Assembly (NCBI RefSeq): GCF_052045245.1
Contig: NZ_JBQEON010000014.1
Location: 92,921-156,920, forward strand
Source: Burkholderia sp052045245
GTDB lineage: Bacteria > Pseudomonadota > Gammaproteobacteria > Burkholderiales > Burkholderiaceae
Direction: 5' to 3'
Length of the DNA stretch: 64,000 nucleotides
A program made the translations under genes and the position numbers. Positions 28,826 to 37,713 of the stretch are shown here, one piece after another (the stretch's first letter is position 1; each line of letters starts with the position of its first letter). The notes below the pieces were generated by a model. That model saw only the letters and a list, made by a program, of their open reading frames with translations. It made no database searches and was not told the DNA's origin.

Positions 28826-29259
28826 CAGAACACCCTATCCTCGCGTTTGACTAGGCTGTTGTACCTGGAGACCGTGCCGTGAACGATCGCGAACACGTCA
28901 CGCGCAAGCAGCGCCCAACCCACGCCGGGGACGGCACGTCCGACGAACACGCTGAGCTTATGGGTCAAGATGATCCGAAACGACTTGATGCTCTGCAGCG
29001 TCACGGTTGGTAAAACCTTCCTGTTCAACTGGTAGCGGAAAATCGATCGCGCCATCACGGATGCGACGGACGTTCCTTTCGTCGCGCCGCCGAATTTCTG
29101 CCGCGTCGGCAAAACCGGCCAGCCCGCCAGGATCAGGATCACAGCTTCGACATCGTCGATCCCGGCCCGTGCACACGTCTCTTCTACAGCCACAAAAAAG
29201 AAAAGCTCGGCGGGTGTGAGATCCGAATGAACGCCGTAGCGGTATGTATTGCTCGTCAT
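28825..29259 (-). CDS. STM2901-type hypothetical membrane protein
   Basis: 144 residues, recognised as similar to the STM2901 group first seen near Salmonella pathogenicity island 1, which often sits beside a DUF1493 gene. Two hydrophobic stretches are visible: residues ~40-55 (AVILILAGWPVLP) and ~105-127 (VGRAVPGVGWALLARDVFAIV). The second is Gly- and Ala-rich like a membrane-inserting hairpin. There is no signal peptide and no catalytic motif. It is translationally coupled to the DUF1493 gene. Whether the pair is an effector, a toxin with partner, or a lipid-related module is unknown. Confidence 0.65.
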   Translation of the reverse strand: MTSNTYRYGVHSDLTPAELFFFVAVEETCARAGIDDVEAVILILAGWPVLPTRQKFGGATKGTSVASVMARSIFRYQLNRKVLPTVTLQSIKSFRIILTHKLSVFVGRAVPGVGWALLARDVFAIVHGTVSRYNSLVKREDRVF

Positions 29260-29451
29260 GGTGCGACTTCACGAATCGTTGATCGGGAAGACGACCATAC
29301 CCAGCAATCCATTTAGTCTGCTCGCTCGAATTTCATGATGCTCGTTGCGAATTACGCGTCCATCACTGCCGTCACCCGCCAGACGGACCTATCGTCTCGC
29401 GCTCTCATCGACAGGATTCTATTCAAAGTGTAAAAATTCAGTGCCAACACA

Positions 29452-29485
29452 ACAAGGCCGGTGCACGTCAATGCACCGGCCTTGT
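29452..29485 (-). terminator. Hairpin terminator after ridA
   Basis: A perfect 14-bp stem (29452-29465 with 29472-29485, six-base loop) lies 24 bases past the ridA stop on the minus strand. The downstream run TTGTTGTGTT is an imperfect U tract. It should end the RpiR/deacylase/ridA transcript. Confidence 0.65.
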
Positions 29486-29509
29486 CGTACAGCTTCCGCC
29501 CTCGCCGCG

Positions 29510-29896
29510 TTACTTCGCCGGCGCCTTGTAAGCGATGCAGTCGACCTCGACCTTGCAGTCGATGACCATGCTCGACTGCACGCACGCGCGTGCCGGCGGA
29601 TGCTCGCCGAAGTACGACACGAACACCTTGTTGAACGACGCGAAATCGCGAGCGTCGTCGAGCCACACGCCGCAGCGCACGACGTGTTCGAGGCCGTAGC
29701 CGGCTTCCTTCAGGATCGCGATCACGTTCTCGATCGTCTGCTTCGACTGCGTGACGATCCCGCCTTCGACGACCTCGCCGTTCACCATCGGCGTCTGGCC
29801 CGACACGTACAGCCAGCCGTCGGCCTCGACCGCACGCGCAAACGGCATCACCTGGCCGCCGGTGCCCTTCGCTTCGCCTACGCCATATCGCTTCAT
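29510..29896 (-). CDS. ridA: RidA-family enamine/imine deaminase
   Basis: 128-residue RidA (YjgF/YER057c) protein that hydrolyses reactive 2-imino acids released by PLP enzymes. The family phrases ADGWLYVSGQTPM, SKQTIENVIAILKEAG and HPPARACVQ (with the substrate-binding Arg) are present. Here it is the third minus-strand gene behind RpiR and the D-acyl-amino-acid deacylase, and opposite a PLP D-amino-acid deaminase whose product is an enamine/imine, so its substrate is probably that intermediate. ATG 29896 gives the standard length; the open frame extends 32 codons upstream without similarity. Confidence 0.9.
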   Translation of the reverse strand: MKRYGVGEAKGTGGQVMPFARAVEADGWLYVSGQTPMVNGEVVEGGIVTQSKQTIENVIAILKEAGYGLEHVVRCGVWLDDARDFASFNKVFVSYFGEHPPARACVQSSMVIDCKVEVDCIAYKAPAK

Positions 29897-29972
29897 CGTT
29901 TCACTCCTTGTTTCGGTTACGAATGCGCGCACCGACGATGGCGCGCGCGGTAGATCGGAACAACGACCGCGT

Positions 29973-31454
29973 TCAGAACGCGGCGTCGGCACTCGCCGCC
30001 ACGCGCTCGCCGCGTGCGACGAAACCGCCGGCGCGCTCGCCGGTCGGCCGGCCGTTCTCGTAAGTCAGCACGCCGTTCACCCACACCGCGTCGATCCCGT
30101 GAGCGGGCTGCTGCGGCTGCTCGAACGTCGCCGCATCGATCACGCGCGCCGGATCGAACAGCACGAGATCCGCGTGGTAGCCGACGTGCACCTCGCCGCG
30201 CCGCGCGATCCCGTAGCGACGCGCGGACAGCGACGTCATCTTGCGGATCGCCTCTTCGAGCGGCAGCAGGTCCGTGTCGCGCACGTAATGGCCGAGCACG
30301 CGCGGGAACGCCCCCCACAACCGCGGGTGCGGCAGCGGATCGTTCGGCAGGCCGTCCGAGCCGACCATCGTCGCCGGATGCGACAGGATCCTGCGCACGT
30401 CGTCCTCGGACATGTTGTGATACACGGCGCCGGCCGGGCGAATCCGCTGCGCGGCTTCCTGCTCGGTCACGCCCCAGTCGGCCGCGATCGCCTTCAGCAG
30501 CTTGCCCGCGACTTCCGGATGCGGCTCCGACCACGTGATCGTGATGTCGATGTCGCCCGTCACCTGCTTCAGGTCGAGCGTCGACGAGCTGCGGCTGTAC
30601 GGATAGCAGTCGCAGCCGACCGGCTGGTAGCGGCGCGCGCCTTCGAGCGATGCGAGCACCTCGGTGCTGCGCCCCCAGTTCGACGGGCCCGCGCACTTCA
30701 GGTGCGAGATCACGACCGGCACGCGAGCATGGCGGCCGACCTGGTACGCCTCTTCCATCGCATCGAGGATCGCGTCGAACTCGGTGCGCATGTGCGTCGT
30801 GTACAGCGCGCCCGCCTTCGCGAGCGGCTCGGCCAGCGCCATCACTTCCTCGGCCGGCGCCGCGAACGCGGAACCGTACGCGAGGCCGGACGACAGCCCG
30901 AGCGCGCCGTTCGCGAGCGCTTCCTCGAGCTGCGTGCGCATGCCGGCGATTTCGCCGTCGGTCGCCGCGCGGTCGAGGCGGTCCATCTGGTTGTTGCGCA
31001 ACGCGGTATGCCCGACGAGCGCCGCGACGTTCACCGCCGGACGCGCTTCGTTCACCGCCGCGACATAGGCGGCGAAGGTCGGGTAGCGGAACGCGTCGCG
31101 CTCGCCGAGCAGGTTCATCGGATCGGGCGGATCGCCCGCGAGCGTCACCGGCGACGCGCTGATCCCGCAGTTGCCCACGATCACGGTCGTCACGCCCTGC
31201 GAGATCTTCGGCAGCATCTCCGGCGCGCGGATCACGTGTGTGTCGTCGTGCGTGTGCACGTCGACGAAGCCGGGCGCGAGCGCGCGGCCGTTCGCATCGA
31301 CGATGGTCTCGGCGAGCCAGTTCGACAGGTTGCCGATCGCCGCGATCACGCCGTTGCGGATTGCGACGTCGCGCGTGACGGGCGGCGCGCCGGTGCCGTC
31401 GTACAGCTGCGCGCCGACGATCAGCGTATCGGCGGCTTCGGGATGCGAATGCAT
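29973..31454 (-). CDS. N-acyl-D-amino-acid deacylase (D-aminoacylase)
   Basis: Zinc amidohydrolase of 493 residues that removes the acyl group from N-acyl-D-amino acids. Metal ligands fit the D-aminoacylase family: His67 and His69 in DVHTHDD, Cys96 in GNCGIS, His221 in TTHMR and His251 in SHLK; the C96 position agrees with the classical Alcaligenes enzyme. SD GGAGA lies seven bases upstream of ATG 31454. Only two bases separate it from the RpiR stop, so the two are one operon with ridA. It supplies free D-amino acids to the divergent deaminase. Confidence 0.92.
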   Translation of the reverse strand: MHSHPEAADTLIVGAQLYDGTGAPPVTRDVAIRNGVIAAIGNLSNWLAETIVDANGRALAPGFVDVHTHDDTHVIRAPEMLPKISQGVTTVIVGNCGISASPVTLAGDPPDPMNLLGERDAFRYPTFAAYVAAVNEARPAVNVAALVGHTALRNNQMDRLDRAATDGEIAGMRTQLEEALANGALGLSSGLAYGSAFAAPAEEVMALAEPLAKAGALYTTHMRTEFDAILDAMEEAYQVGRHARVPVVISHLKCAGPSNWGRSTEVLASLEGARRYQPVGCDCYPYSRSSSTLDLKQVTGDIDITITWSEPHPEVAGKLLKAIAADWGVTEQEAAQRIRPAGAVYHNMSEDDVRRILSHPATMVGSDGLPNDPLPHPRLWGAFPRVLGHYVRDTDLLPLEEAIRKMTSLSARRYGIARRGEVHVGYHADLVLFDPARVIDAATFEQPQQPAHGIDAVWVNGVLTYENGRPTGERAGGFVARGERVAASADAAF

Positions 31455-31456
31455 GG

Positions 31457-32392
31457 TCAGTCTCCTACCGGTTGACGGTCTCCGCCGCCGCGGTGCGCAT
31501 CGAGCGCATGCTTGATGCGGCGCAGCGATTCTCGGCCCGCATCGCCGAGCCGCAGCGCGACTCCGGTGACGAGCACGTCGATCGCCATCATCATCGCGTA
31601 GCGCGATGTCGAAGGCTTGTAAATGAAATCGGTTTCGAACGCGACGACCGGGATCAGGTGGTCCGCGAGCTTCGCGAGCGGCGACGCCGGCGCGGTGATC
31701 GCGATCAGCTTCGCGCCGTAGCGCTTCGCGAGGCGGCAGCTCTCGAGCAGCTCGGGCACGCGCCCGCTCACCGACAGCGCGACGACCACGGCGTCGCGCG
31801 ACAGCGTCGCCGACACCATCCGCTGCAGCAGGCTGTCCTGGTAGCTCGCGACCGGCCGGCCGAAGCGCACGAGCCGGAAGCGCAGTTCGTCGGCGAGCGC
31901 GGTCGAGCCGCCGCCCTGCCCGTACACGTAGATCATCTTCGCGCCGGCGAGCAGGTCGGCCGCCGCGTCGAACGACGTGTTGCGCAGCAGCTGGTGGTTG
32001 TGCGCGAGCGCCACGCGGATCTCGTCGTAGACGACCGACGCCGGGCTCGTGTCTTCCTCGGCATGCTCGTCGGACGGCACGAGAAAGCGCTGGCCGACGG
32101 CGGCCGCCTGCGCGACGAGCACCTTCAGTTCGCGCACGTCGCGACAGCCGACGGCCTTCGCGAACCGCGTGACCGTCGCGACGCTGACTTCCGCGTCGCG
32201 GGCCAGCGCGCCGATGCTCGCATGCGCGGCGCGCGCGAGATCGGCGAGGATGAACGCGGCGACCTTGCGTTCGGCTTCGCGCAGCTCGGGCGCGCATTCG
32301 GCGATTCGCGCGACGATGTCGAGGACCGGCTGGGCGGCCGGAACCGATTGCTCGACTGCGAACGGAGCGGACGGGGTGGCGGGCGTATTCAT
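31457..32392 (-). CDS. RpiR/MurR-family transcriptional regulator
   Basis: 311 residues: an N-terminal RpiR helix-turn-helix (about 25-100; ASIGALARDAEVSVATVTRF) and a C-terminal SIS sugar-isomerase-type ligand domain (~130-280; YVYGQGGGSTALADELRFRL). RpiR regulators usually sense phosphosugars, but in this neighbourhood a D-amino acid or acyl derivative is more likely. It heads the minus operon with the deacylase and ridA and is divergent from the deaminase, a layout that lets one operator control both directions; such a palindrome is present at 32417-32433. Confidence 0.9.
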   Translation of the reverse strand: MNTPATPSAPFAVEQSVPAAQPVLDIVARIAECAPELREAERKVAAFILADLARAAHASIGALARDAEVSVATVTRFAKAVGCRDVRELKVLVAQAAAVGQRFLVPSDEHAEEDTSPASVVYDEIRVALAHNHQLLRNTSFDAAADLLAGAKMIYVYGQGGGSTALADELRFRLVRFGRPVASYQDSLLQRMVSATLSRDAVVVALSVSGRVPELLESCRLAKRYGAKLIAITAPASPLAKLADHLIPVVAFETDFIYKPSTSRYAMMMAIDVLVTGVALRLGDAGRESLRRIKHALDAHRGGGDRQPVGD

Positions 32393-32416
32393 CTGCTGAA
32401 AAGGGTGTGGCGCCTC

Positions 32417-32433
32417 ATGTTACTAAATAACAT
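32417..32433. promoter_or_regulatory. Candidate RpiR operator
   Basis: Perfect inverted repeat ATGTTA-N5-TAACAT in the 119-base divergent space between the RpiR gene and the deaminase gene, in an AT-rich patch unlike its surroundings. Position and symmetry suggest the site through which the RpiR protein controls both transcripts. Confidence 0.55.
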
Positions 32434-32511
32434 TACCGCGCAGATGCTACTTTCTGTACCATCTGCATGTCAACTTCAGTGCAATGCATAGTGATGATGG
32501 AGCGGGATGAC

Positions 32512-33792
32512 ATGAAAGTTACAAACTATCAGGAACCGACAATCAATCCGTTGGGCAAGGGCCTCGGCAACCTGCCGAGCGCCAGCGTGCCGCTCGACGA
32601 CGCGGGCCGCCTCGAGTGGAGCCTGCTCGCGGAAGACGTCAGCCTGCCGGCCGCCGTGCTGTACGCCGATCGCATCGAACACAATCTGAACTGGATGCAG
32701 GCGTTCGTCCAGCAATACGGCGTGCAGTTCGCGCCGCACGGCAAGACGACGATGGCGCCGCAACTGTTCCGCCGCCAGCTCGCCGCCGGCGCGTGGGGCA
32801 TCACGCTCGCGACCGCGCACCAGACGCAGGCCGCGTATCACGGCGGCGTGCGCCGCGTGCTGCTCGCGAACCAGCTGGTCGGTCGCCAGAACATGACGAT
32901 CATCGCGGAGCTGCTGTCCGATCCCGACTTCGAATTCTTCTGCCTTGTCGATTCGGCCGACAGCGTCGACCAGCTCGGCCGCTTCTTCGGCGACGCGAAG
33001 AAGACGCTGAACGTGCTGATCGAACTCGGCGTGCCCGGCGGCCGCGCAGGCGTGCGCGATGCCGCGCAGCGCCAGGCCGTGCTCGACGCGATCGCGCGCT
33101 ATCCGGACACGCTGAAGCTGGCCGGCATCGAGCTCTACGAAGGCGTGCTGAAGGAGGAAGGCGAGATCCGCGCATTCCTGCAGGCCGCGGTCGCGCTCAC
33201 GCGCGAGCTGGCCGAAGCCGGCCGCTTCGCACGCACGCCGGCGATCCTGTCGGGCGCCGGTTCGGCATGGTACGACGTGGTCGCGGAGGAATTCGCGAAG
33301 GCATCCGACGCCGGATTCGCGGAAGTCGTGCTGCGTCCGGGTTGCTACCTGACGCACGACGTCGGCATCTACAAGAAGGCGCAGACCGACGTGTTCGCGC
33401 GCAACCCGATCGCCCGCAAGATGGGAGAAGGGCTGCTGCCGGCGCTGCAGCTCTGGGCGTACGTGCAATCGGTACCGGAAGCCGACCGCGCGATCATCGC
33501 GCTCGGCAAGCGCGATGCGGCATTCGACGCGGGCCTGCCGGAGCCGGCGCGCCACTTCCGCCCGGGCCGCGACAGCGCGCCGCGCGACGTGGCCGCGAGC
33601 GAAGGCTGGGCCGTCACCGGGATGATGGACCAGCACGCGTACCTGCAGATCCCGCCGGGCGCGGACGTGAAGGTCGGCGACATGGTCGCGTTCGACATCT
33701 CGCACCCGTGCCTGACGTTCGACAAGTGGCGCCAGTTGCTCGTCCTCGATCCGCAGTTCCGCGTGACGGAAGTCGTCGAAACGTTCTTCTGA
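32512..33792 (+). CDS. PLP-dependent D-amino-acid deaminase / D-threonine aldolase-like enzyme
   Basis: 426-residue fold-type III PLP enzyme (alanine-racemase-like barrel plus D-serine-dehydratase-type C-terminal domain). The PLP lysine is Lys78 in APHGKTTMAP; the C-terminal QHAYLQIP and SHPCLTF stretches contain the His and Cys expected for the zinc site of this family. It should convert D-amino acids to 2-keto acids via an enamine/imine which RidA clears. ATG 32512 is chosen by homology and a GGGA upstream; several in-frame starts back to 32467 exist. Divergent from RpiR. Confidence 0.88.
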   Translation: MKVTNYQEPTINPLGKGLGNLPSASVPLDDAGRLEWSLLAEDVSLPAAVLYADRIEHNLNWMQAFVQQYGVQFAPHGKTTMAPQLFRRQLAAGAWGITLATAHQTQAAYHGGVRRVLLANQLVGRQNMTIIAELLSDPDFEFFCLVDSADSVDQLGRFFGDAKKTLNVLIELGVPGGRAGVRDAAQRQAVLDAIARYPDTLKLAGIELYEGVLKEEGEIRAFLQAAVALTRELAEAGRFARTPAILSGAGSAWYDVVAEEFAKASDAGFAEVVLRPGCYLTHDVGIYKKAQTDVFARNPIARKMGEGLLPALQLWAYVQSVPEADRAIIALGKRDAAFDAGLPEPARHFRPGRDSAPRDVAASEGWAVTGMMDQHAYLQIPPGADVKVGDMVAFDISHPCLTFDKWRQLLVLDPQFRVTEVVETFF

Positions 33793-33810
33793 CGCGCCCC
33801 ACGCACCACC

Positions 33811-33840
33811 CGGCCGCCCCGCCGCCGCGCGGGGCGGCCG
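33811..33840 (+). terminator. GC-rich hairpin after the deaminase
   Basis: A perfect ten-base-pair stem (33811-33820 with 33831-33840, GC-only loop) begins 18 bases past the deaminase stop. No U tract follows, so it may stabilise the 3' end rather than terminate by itself. Confidence 0.4.
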
Positions 33841-33964
33841 TCACGCGCGCTTCAATCTGCCGGAGTACACTGCGCTTTCGTCCTCGGGGCCGTTTCGTCG
33901 CCGTCGCGCCCGTCTGCCGCGCCCGGCGCGAACGGACCCTCAACGCTGTTCAATGGAGAGCGCC

Positions 33965-34546
33965 ATGGCCGCGAAGAAGATCCTGTTCCTGACCGGCGAT
34001 TTCGCCGAAGACTACGAAACGATGGTGCCGTTCCAGGCGCTGCAGGCCGTCGGCCATCACGTCGATGCAGTCTGCCCGGGCAAGCGCGCGGGCGACAAGG
34101 TCAAGACCGCGATCCACGATTTCGAGGGCGACCAGACCTACACCGAAAAGCCCGGCCACAACTTCACGCTGAACGCGACATTCGACGACGTCGATGCGTC
34201 GGGCTACGACGCGCTCGCGATCGCGGGCGGCCGCGCGCCCGAATACCTGCGTCTCGATGCGAAGGTGATCGCACTGGTGCGCGCGTTCTCGGAAGCCGGC
34301 AAGCCGATCGCCGCGATCTGCCACGCGGCGCAACTGCTCGCGGCCGCCGACGTGATCCGCGGCAAGCGCATCTCGGCCTACCCGGCCTGCGCGCCCGAAG
34401 TGAAGCTCGCGGGCGGCGAATACGCGGACATTCCGGTCGACGCAGCCGTGACCGACGCGCCGTTCGTCACCGCACCCGCGTGGCCCGCGCATCCGGCATG
34501 GCTCGCGCAGTTCCTCGCACTGCTCGGTACGCGCATCGAGCTGTGA
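33965..34546 (+). CDS. DJ-1/PfpI family protein
   Basis: 193-residue cytosolic protein with the class I glutamine-amidotransferase-like fold. The nucleophile elbow AICHAAQ holds Cys119 and the neighbouring His120, and a Glu-containing N-terminal strand (FAEDYE) supplies the usual third residue. PfpI-like members act as proteases, glyoxalases or deglycases; the reaction cannot be assigned. GGAGAG six bases before ATG 33965 sets the start; the frame also offers ATG 33953, which would place the ribosome site inside the gene. Monocistronic. Confidence 0.88.
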   Translation: MAAKKILFLTGDFAEDYETMVPFQALQAVGHHVDAVCPGKRAGDKVKTAIHDFEGDQTYTEKPGHNFTLNATFDDVDASGYDALAIAGGRAPEYLRLDAKVIALVRAFSEAGKPIAAICHAAQLLAAADVIRGKRISAYPACAPEVKLAGGEYADIPVDAAVTDAPFVTAPAWPAHPAWLAQFLALLGTRIEL

Positions 34547-34691
34547 ACCCCGTCGAAGTGAAATGAGTTGAAGTGAAGCGCCGGCCGGCGGCGGGTTGGA
34601 GCCATCCTCGCGCAACCCGTCGATCGCCCCGGTCGCGAGAACGGCCGACGGGCGCCTCCCCCCGTCGTGCCGCGTGCCCTGCCCTTCACCT

Positions 34692-35138
34692 TCAGTGCGA
34701 TGCCGGCGTCGAGCCGGCATCCGCGATCCGCGACTCCAGCATCGCCAGCGCACCCGACAGCGCATTCAGCACGTCGTCCGGCAGCTGCGCCACCGTCCGG
34801 TCGAGGAACGCCGTGCGGCGCGGCAGGCATGCGTCGAACGCGACGCGGCCGTCGGCGGTCAGCGTGACGTTGGTCACGCGATTGTCGCGGGCATCGGACG
34901 CGCGCTCGATCCAGCCGAGCGCATCGAGCGACTTCAACTGGCGCGTGAGCGCGCCCGGATCGATGCGCAGCACTTCGACGAGCTTCTTCTGCGAAGCATG
35001 CCCGCCCAGCGTGTGCAGCGCGACCATGATGCGCCAGCGCGGCATCGGCTGCCCGACGTGCGTTTCGAACGCGGTCATGAATGCGCGATACGTGCGTCCG
35101 AATTGCTGCAAGATCGCGACGCGGTCCTGTTCTTCCAT
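34692..35138 (-). CDS. MarR-family regulator
   Basis: 148-residue winged-helix repressor (dimeric in this family). The DNA-binding part runs about residues 30-100 (HASQKKLVEVLRIDPGALTRQLKSL, wing WIERASDARDNRVTNVTLT). It lies 26 bases downstream of the MFS exporter gene on the same strand, the usual arrangement for a drug- or phenolic-responsive repressor of an efflux pump. A palindrome at the exporter start is a likely target. Ligand unknown. Confidence 0.88.
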   Translation of the reverse strand: MEEQDRVAILQQFGRTYRAFMTAFETHVGQPMPRWRIMVALHTLGGHASQKKLVEVLRIDPGALTRQLKSLDALGWIERASDARDNRVTNVTLTADGRVAFDACLPRRTAFLDRTVAQLPDDVLNALSGALAMLESRIADAGSTPASH

Positions 35139-35164
35139 GCGCTCAGTTCTGTTCGTTGAATCGG

Positions 35165-36760
35165 TCAATCGGCCGCGACATGCGGTTCGATCTTGCGCCG
35201 CAGCGCGATCGGCGGCACCCGGCGGCACTGCCACACCGACACCACGGCGACGAAGGCCGCCATCGCGACGCCCAGGTGAATCGCGCCGACCAGCGATTCG
35301 CGGGCCGCTTCCAGCAGCAGCGCGCCATTATGCCCGGCGCGGGTCAGCTCCGCGACGAGACCGCCTTGCGCGGCGCGATCGATCAGGATCTGCGGATCGG
35401 CGAGCTGCGCATGCCACTGCAGTGCGTGGTCGCCCGACAGCGCATCGCGCACGCCGCTCGAATACAGCTGGTTGACGAGCGTGCCCGTCAGCGCGGTGCC
35501 GATCATGCCGCCCACCATCCGCAGCGACTGCAGCAGCGCGGTCGCGATGCCGAGATGCTCGCGGCCGGCCGTCTGCTGCGCGAACACGGTAAGGTTCGGC
35601 AGCACGAAGCCGAGGCCGATGCCGCCCGCGACCATCAGCGCCATCAGCACCCAGGTCGGCGTGGTGTGCGTCGCCACGACGATGCCCGCGCACGCGATCG
35701 CGAACAGCACGAAGCCGACGTGCAGCATCGCGTTCGGATTGCGGATGCGCGTGACGACGCGGCCGTTCATGATGCTGCCGATCGTGATGAACACGACGAG
35801 CGGCGTGATCACGAGCCCCGCCTCCTTCGGCGACATCCCGAAGCCGCCCTGGAACAGCAGCGGCGCGTAGAACAGCAGCGAGAACATCGAGAAGCCGGCA
35901 AGGATCGCGAGCACGAACAGCGCCGACAGCGCGCGGTTGCCGAACATGTCGAACGGCAGAATCGGCTGCGCGCAGCGCTTTTCCCAATGCCACAAGCCGA
36001 CGCCGGCGCCCACCGCGACGACCAGCAGCAGCGACGCCCAGCTCAGCACACCATACTTCGGCAGCCATTCGACGAACAGCTGCAGCGCGCCGAGCGACAG
36101 CGCGATCAGGAGCGCGCCGGGCCAGTCGAGCCGCATCTTGCGCTCGTGTGCGACTTGCCGCAGGTGCGGCAGGTAGCGCCACACGAAGAACAGCGACAGC
36201 AGGCCGACCGGCAGGTTCACGTAGAACACCGAGCGCCAGCCGAACGACTGGGTCAGGAAACCGCCGAGCGACGGCCCGACCGCGTTCGCGATACCGAACG
36301 CGGAGCTCATCAGCACCTGCCAGCGCAGCCGCACGACGGAATCGGGGAACAGGTCGGGAATGCACGCGAAGGCGGTGCCGACCAGCATCCCGCCGCCGAT
36401 CCCCTGCAGGCCGCGTGCGAGCACCAGCGACAGCATGTCGTTCGCCATCCCGCACAGCACCGACGCGGCGGTAAACACGACGATCGACGCGATGACGAAC
36501 GGCTTGCGGCCGTAGTAGTCGCCGAGGCGGCCGAAGATCGGCACCGTAATCACGGAACTGAGCAGGTACGAGGTCGCGACCCACGCGTACAGGTCGAAGC
36601 CCCGCAACTCGGCGACGATGGTCGGCAACGCGGTGCCGACGACCGTCTGGTCGAGCGCGACGAGCATGGTGACGAACGAGATCCCGATCATCGCCAGCAG
36701 CGATTCTCGGAACGGCAGGACTTGCCCACTCGAATGGTGGGCGGCAGTATGGACGGCCAT
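35165..36760 (-). CDS. MFS multidrug exporter, DHA2 (EmrB/QacA-like, 14 segments)
   Basis: 531-residue inner-membrane drug:proton antiporter. About fourteen hydrophobic helices are visible. The DHA2 family signatures include DQTVVGTALPTIVAEL in helix 1, GRLGDYYGRKP after helix 2 and LQGIGGGMLVGTAFA in helix 4 to 5. ATG 36760 is preferred; a TTG at 36790 would add ten residues but lies inside the palindrome. Followed by its MarR regulator; no partner membrane-fusion protein is encoded here, so it probably pumps alone. Substrates unknown. Confidence 0.9.
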   Translation of the reverse strand: MAVHTAAHHSSGQVLPFRESLLAMIGISFVTMLVALDQTVVGTALPTIVAELRGFDLYAWVATSYLLSSVITVPIFGRLGDYYGRKPFVIASIVVFTAASVLCGMANDMLSLVLARGLQGIGGGMLVGTAFACIPDLFPDSVVRLRWQVLMSSAFGIANAVGPSLGGFLTQSFGWRSVFYVNLPVGLLSLFFVWRYLPHLRQVAHERKMRLDWPGALLIALSLGALQLFVEWLPKYGVLSWASLLLVVAVGAGVGLWHWEKRCAQPILPFDMFGNRALSALFVLAILAGFSMFSLLFYAPLLFQGGFGMSPKEAGLVITPLVVFITIGSIMNGRVVTRIRNPNAMLHVGFVLFAIACAGIVVATHTTPTWVLMALMVAGGIGLGFVLPNLTVFAQQTAGREHLGIATALLQSLRMVGGMIGTALTGTLVNQLYSSGVRDALSGDHALQWHAQLADPQILIDRAAQGGLVAELTRAGHNGALLLEAARESLVGAIHLGVAMAAFVAVVSVWQCRRVPPIALRRKIEPHVAAD

Positions 36761-36777
36761 TTTTTGCTGATGCAACT

Positions 36778-36791
36778 TTTGACGAGTCAAA
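36778..36791. promoter_or_regulatory. Candidate MarR operator upstream of the MFS exporter
   Basis: Perfect inverted repeat TTTGAC-GA-GTCAAA ending 17 bases before the exporter ATG, in the 110-base divergent space shared with the EcsC gene. Size and symmetry suit a MarR dimer. No clear -10 box was found next to it. Confidence 0.5.
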
Positions 36792-36870
36792 CAATCTCAA
36801 AATTCTAGCACGCCGGAGTAATCTAGGCTGGCGAGGGTTCAGGGCCGGTTCCCGGCCCGCAAGGAGAAAG

Positions 36871-37713
36871 ATGGAACCGATTTCAATCATGCCTGCCGCG
36901 ACACTGTCGCCGGAAGACCAGGACGCATTGCGGCGCGCGAAGCAGGTGCTGGAAAGCCCGTCGCTGACGATGAAGCTGACGGGCGTGCTGGGTGCGCCGG
37001 TCGAGAAGATGATCGCGCGGCTGCCGGACTTCGCGACGGGCAAGATCAACGACGCGACGCAACTCGCGCTGCGCAAGTGCCTGAACATCGCGCTGCGCAC
37101 GCTCGGCAAGCCGCAGGCACCCGATGCCGAGCCGGACAAGCCGAGCAACCTGCTGCACAAGCTCGCGGTCGCGACGACCGGCGCGGCGGGCGGCGCGTTC
37201 GGCTTCCTCGCGCTGCCGGTCGAGCTGCCGGTGACGACCACGCTGATCTTCCGCTCGGTGTGCGACATCGCGCGCAGCGAGGGCGAGGACCTGAGTTCGG
37301 TGGATACGCAGTTGCAGTGCCTGGCCGTGCTCGGCATGGGCGGTCATCCGGACAAGCACGACGAGGAGGCCGATCTCGGCTATTTCGTGCTGCGCGGCGC
37401 GCTCGCGCAGGCGATTTCGAAGGCGTCGTCGGACATCACGACCAAAGGGATCGCCGCGCACAGCTCGGCGGCGGTGTTCAAGCTCGTGCAGACGGTCGCA
37501 TCGCGCTTTTCGGTGCAGGTCACCGAGCAGATGGCCGCGAAGTCGATCCCGGCGATCGGCGCGGTGCTCGGCGCGACCGTCAACACGCTGTTCATCGACC
37601 ACTTCCAGCAGATGGCGCACGGCCACTTCACCGTGCGCCGGCTCGAGCGCAAGTACGGCTCGGTGGCCGTGAAGGCCGCGTATCAGGCGATCGACGGCTC
37701 GCCCGCGCGCTGA
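36871..37713 (+). CDS. EcsC family protein
   Basis: 280-residue protein of the EcsC family, recognised by the central TGAAGGAFGFLALPVELPVTT stretch, the RSVCDIARSEGEDL motif and the C-terminal IGAVLGATVNTLFIDHFQ. One or two amphipathic or membrane-associating helices are likely (~103-128 and ~232-255), but it is not a polytopic membrane protein. EcsC is named for a Bacillus gene beside an ABC transporter; its function is unknown. GGAGAAAG precedes ATG 36871. Divergent from the exporter and convergent with the CHRD gene. Confidence 0.85.
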   Translation: MEPISIMPAATLSPEDQDALRRAKQVLESPSLTMKLTGVLGAPVEKMIARLPDFATGKINDATQLALRKCLNIALRTLGKPQAPDAEPDKPSNLLHKLAVATTGAAGGAFGFLALPVELPVTTTLIFRSVCDIARSEGEDLSSVDTQLQCLAVLGMGGHPDKHDEEADLGYFVLRGALAQAISKASSDITTKGIAAHSSAAVFKLVQTVASRFSVQVTEQMAAKSIPAIGAVLGATVNTLFIDHFQQMAHGHFTVRRLERKYGSVAVKAAYQAIDGSPAR

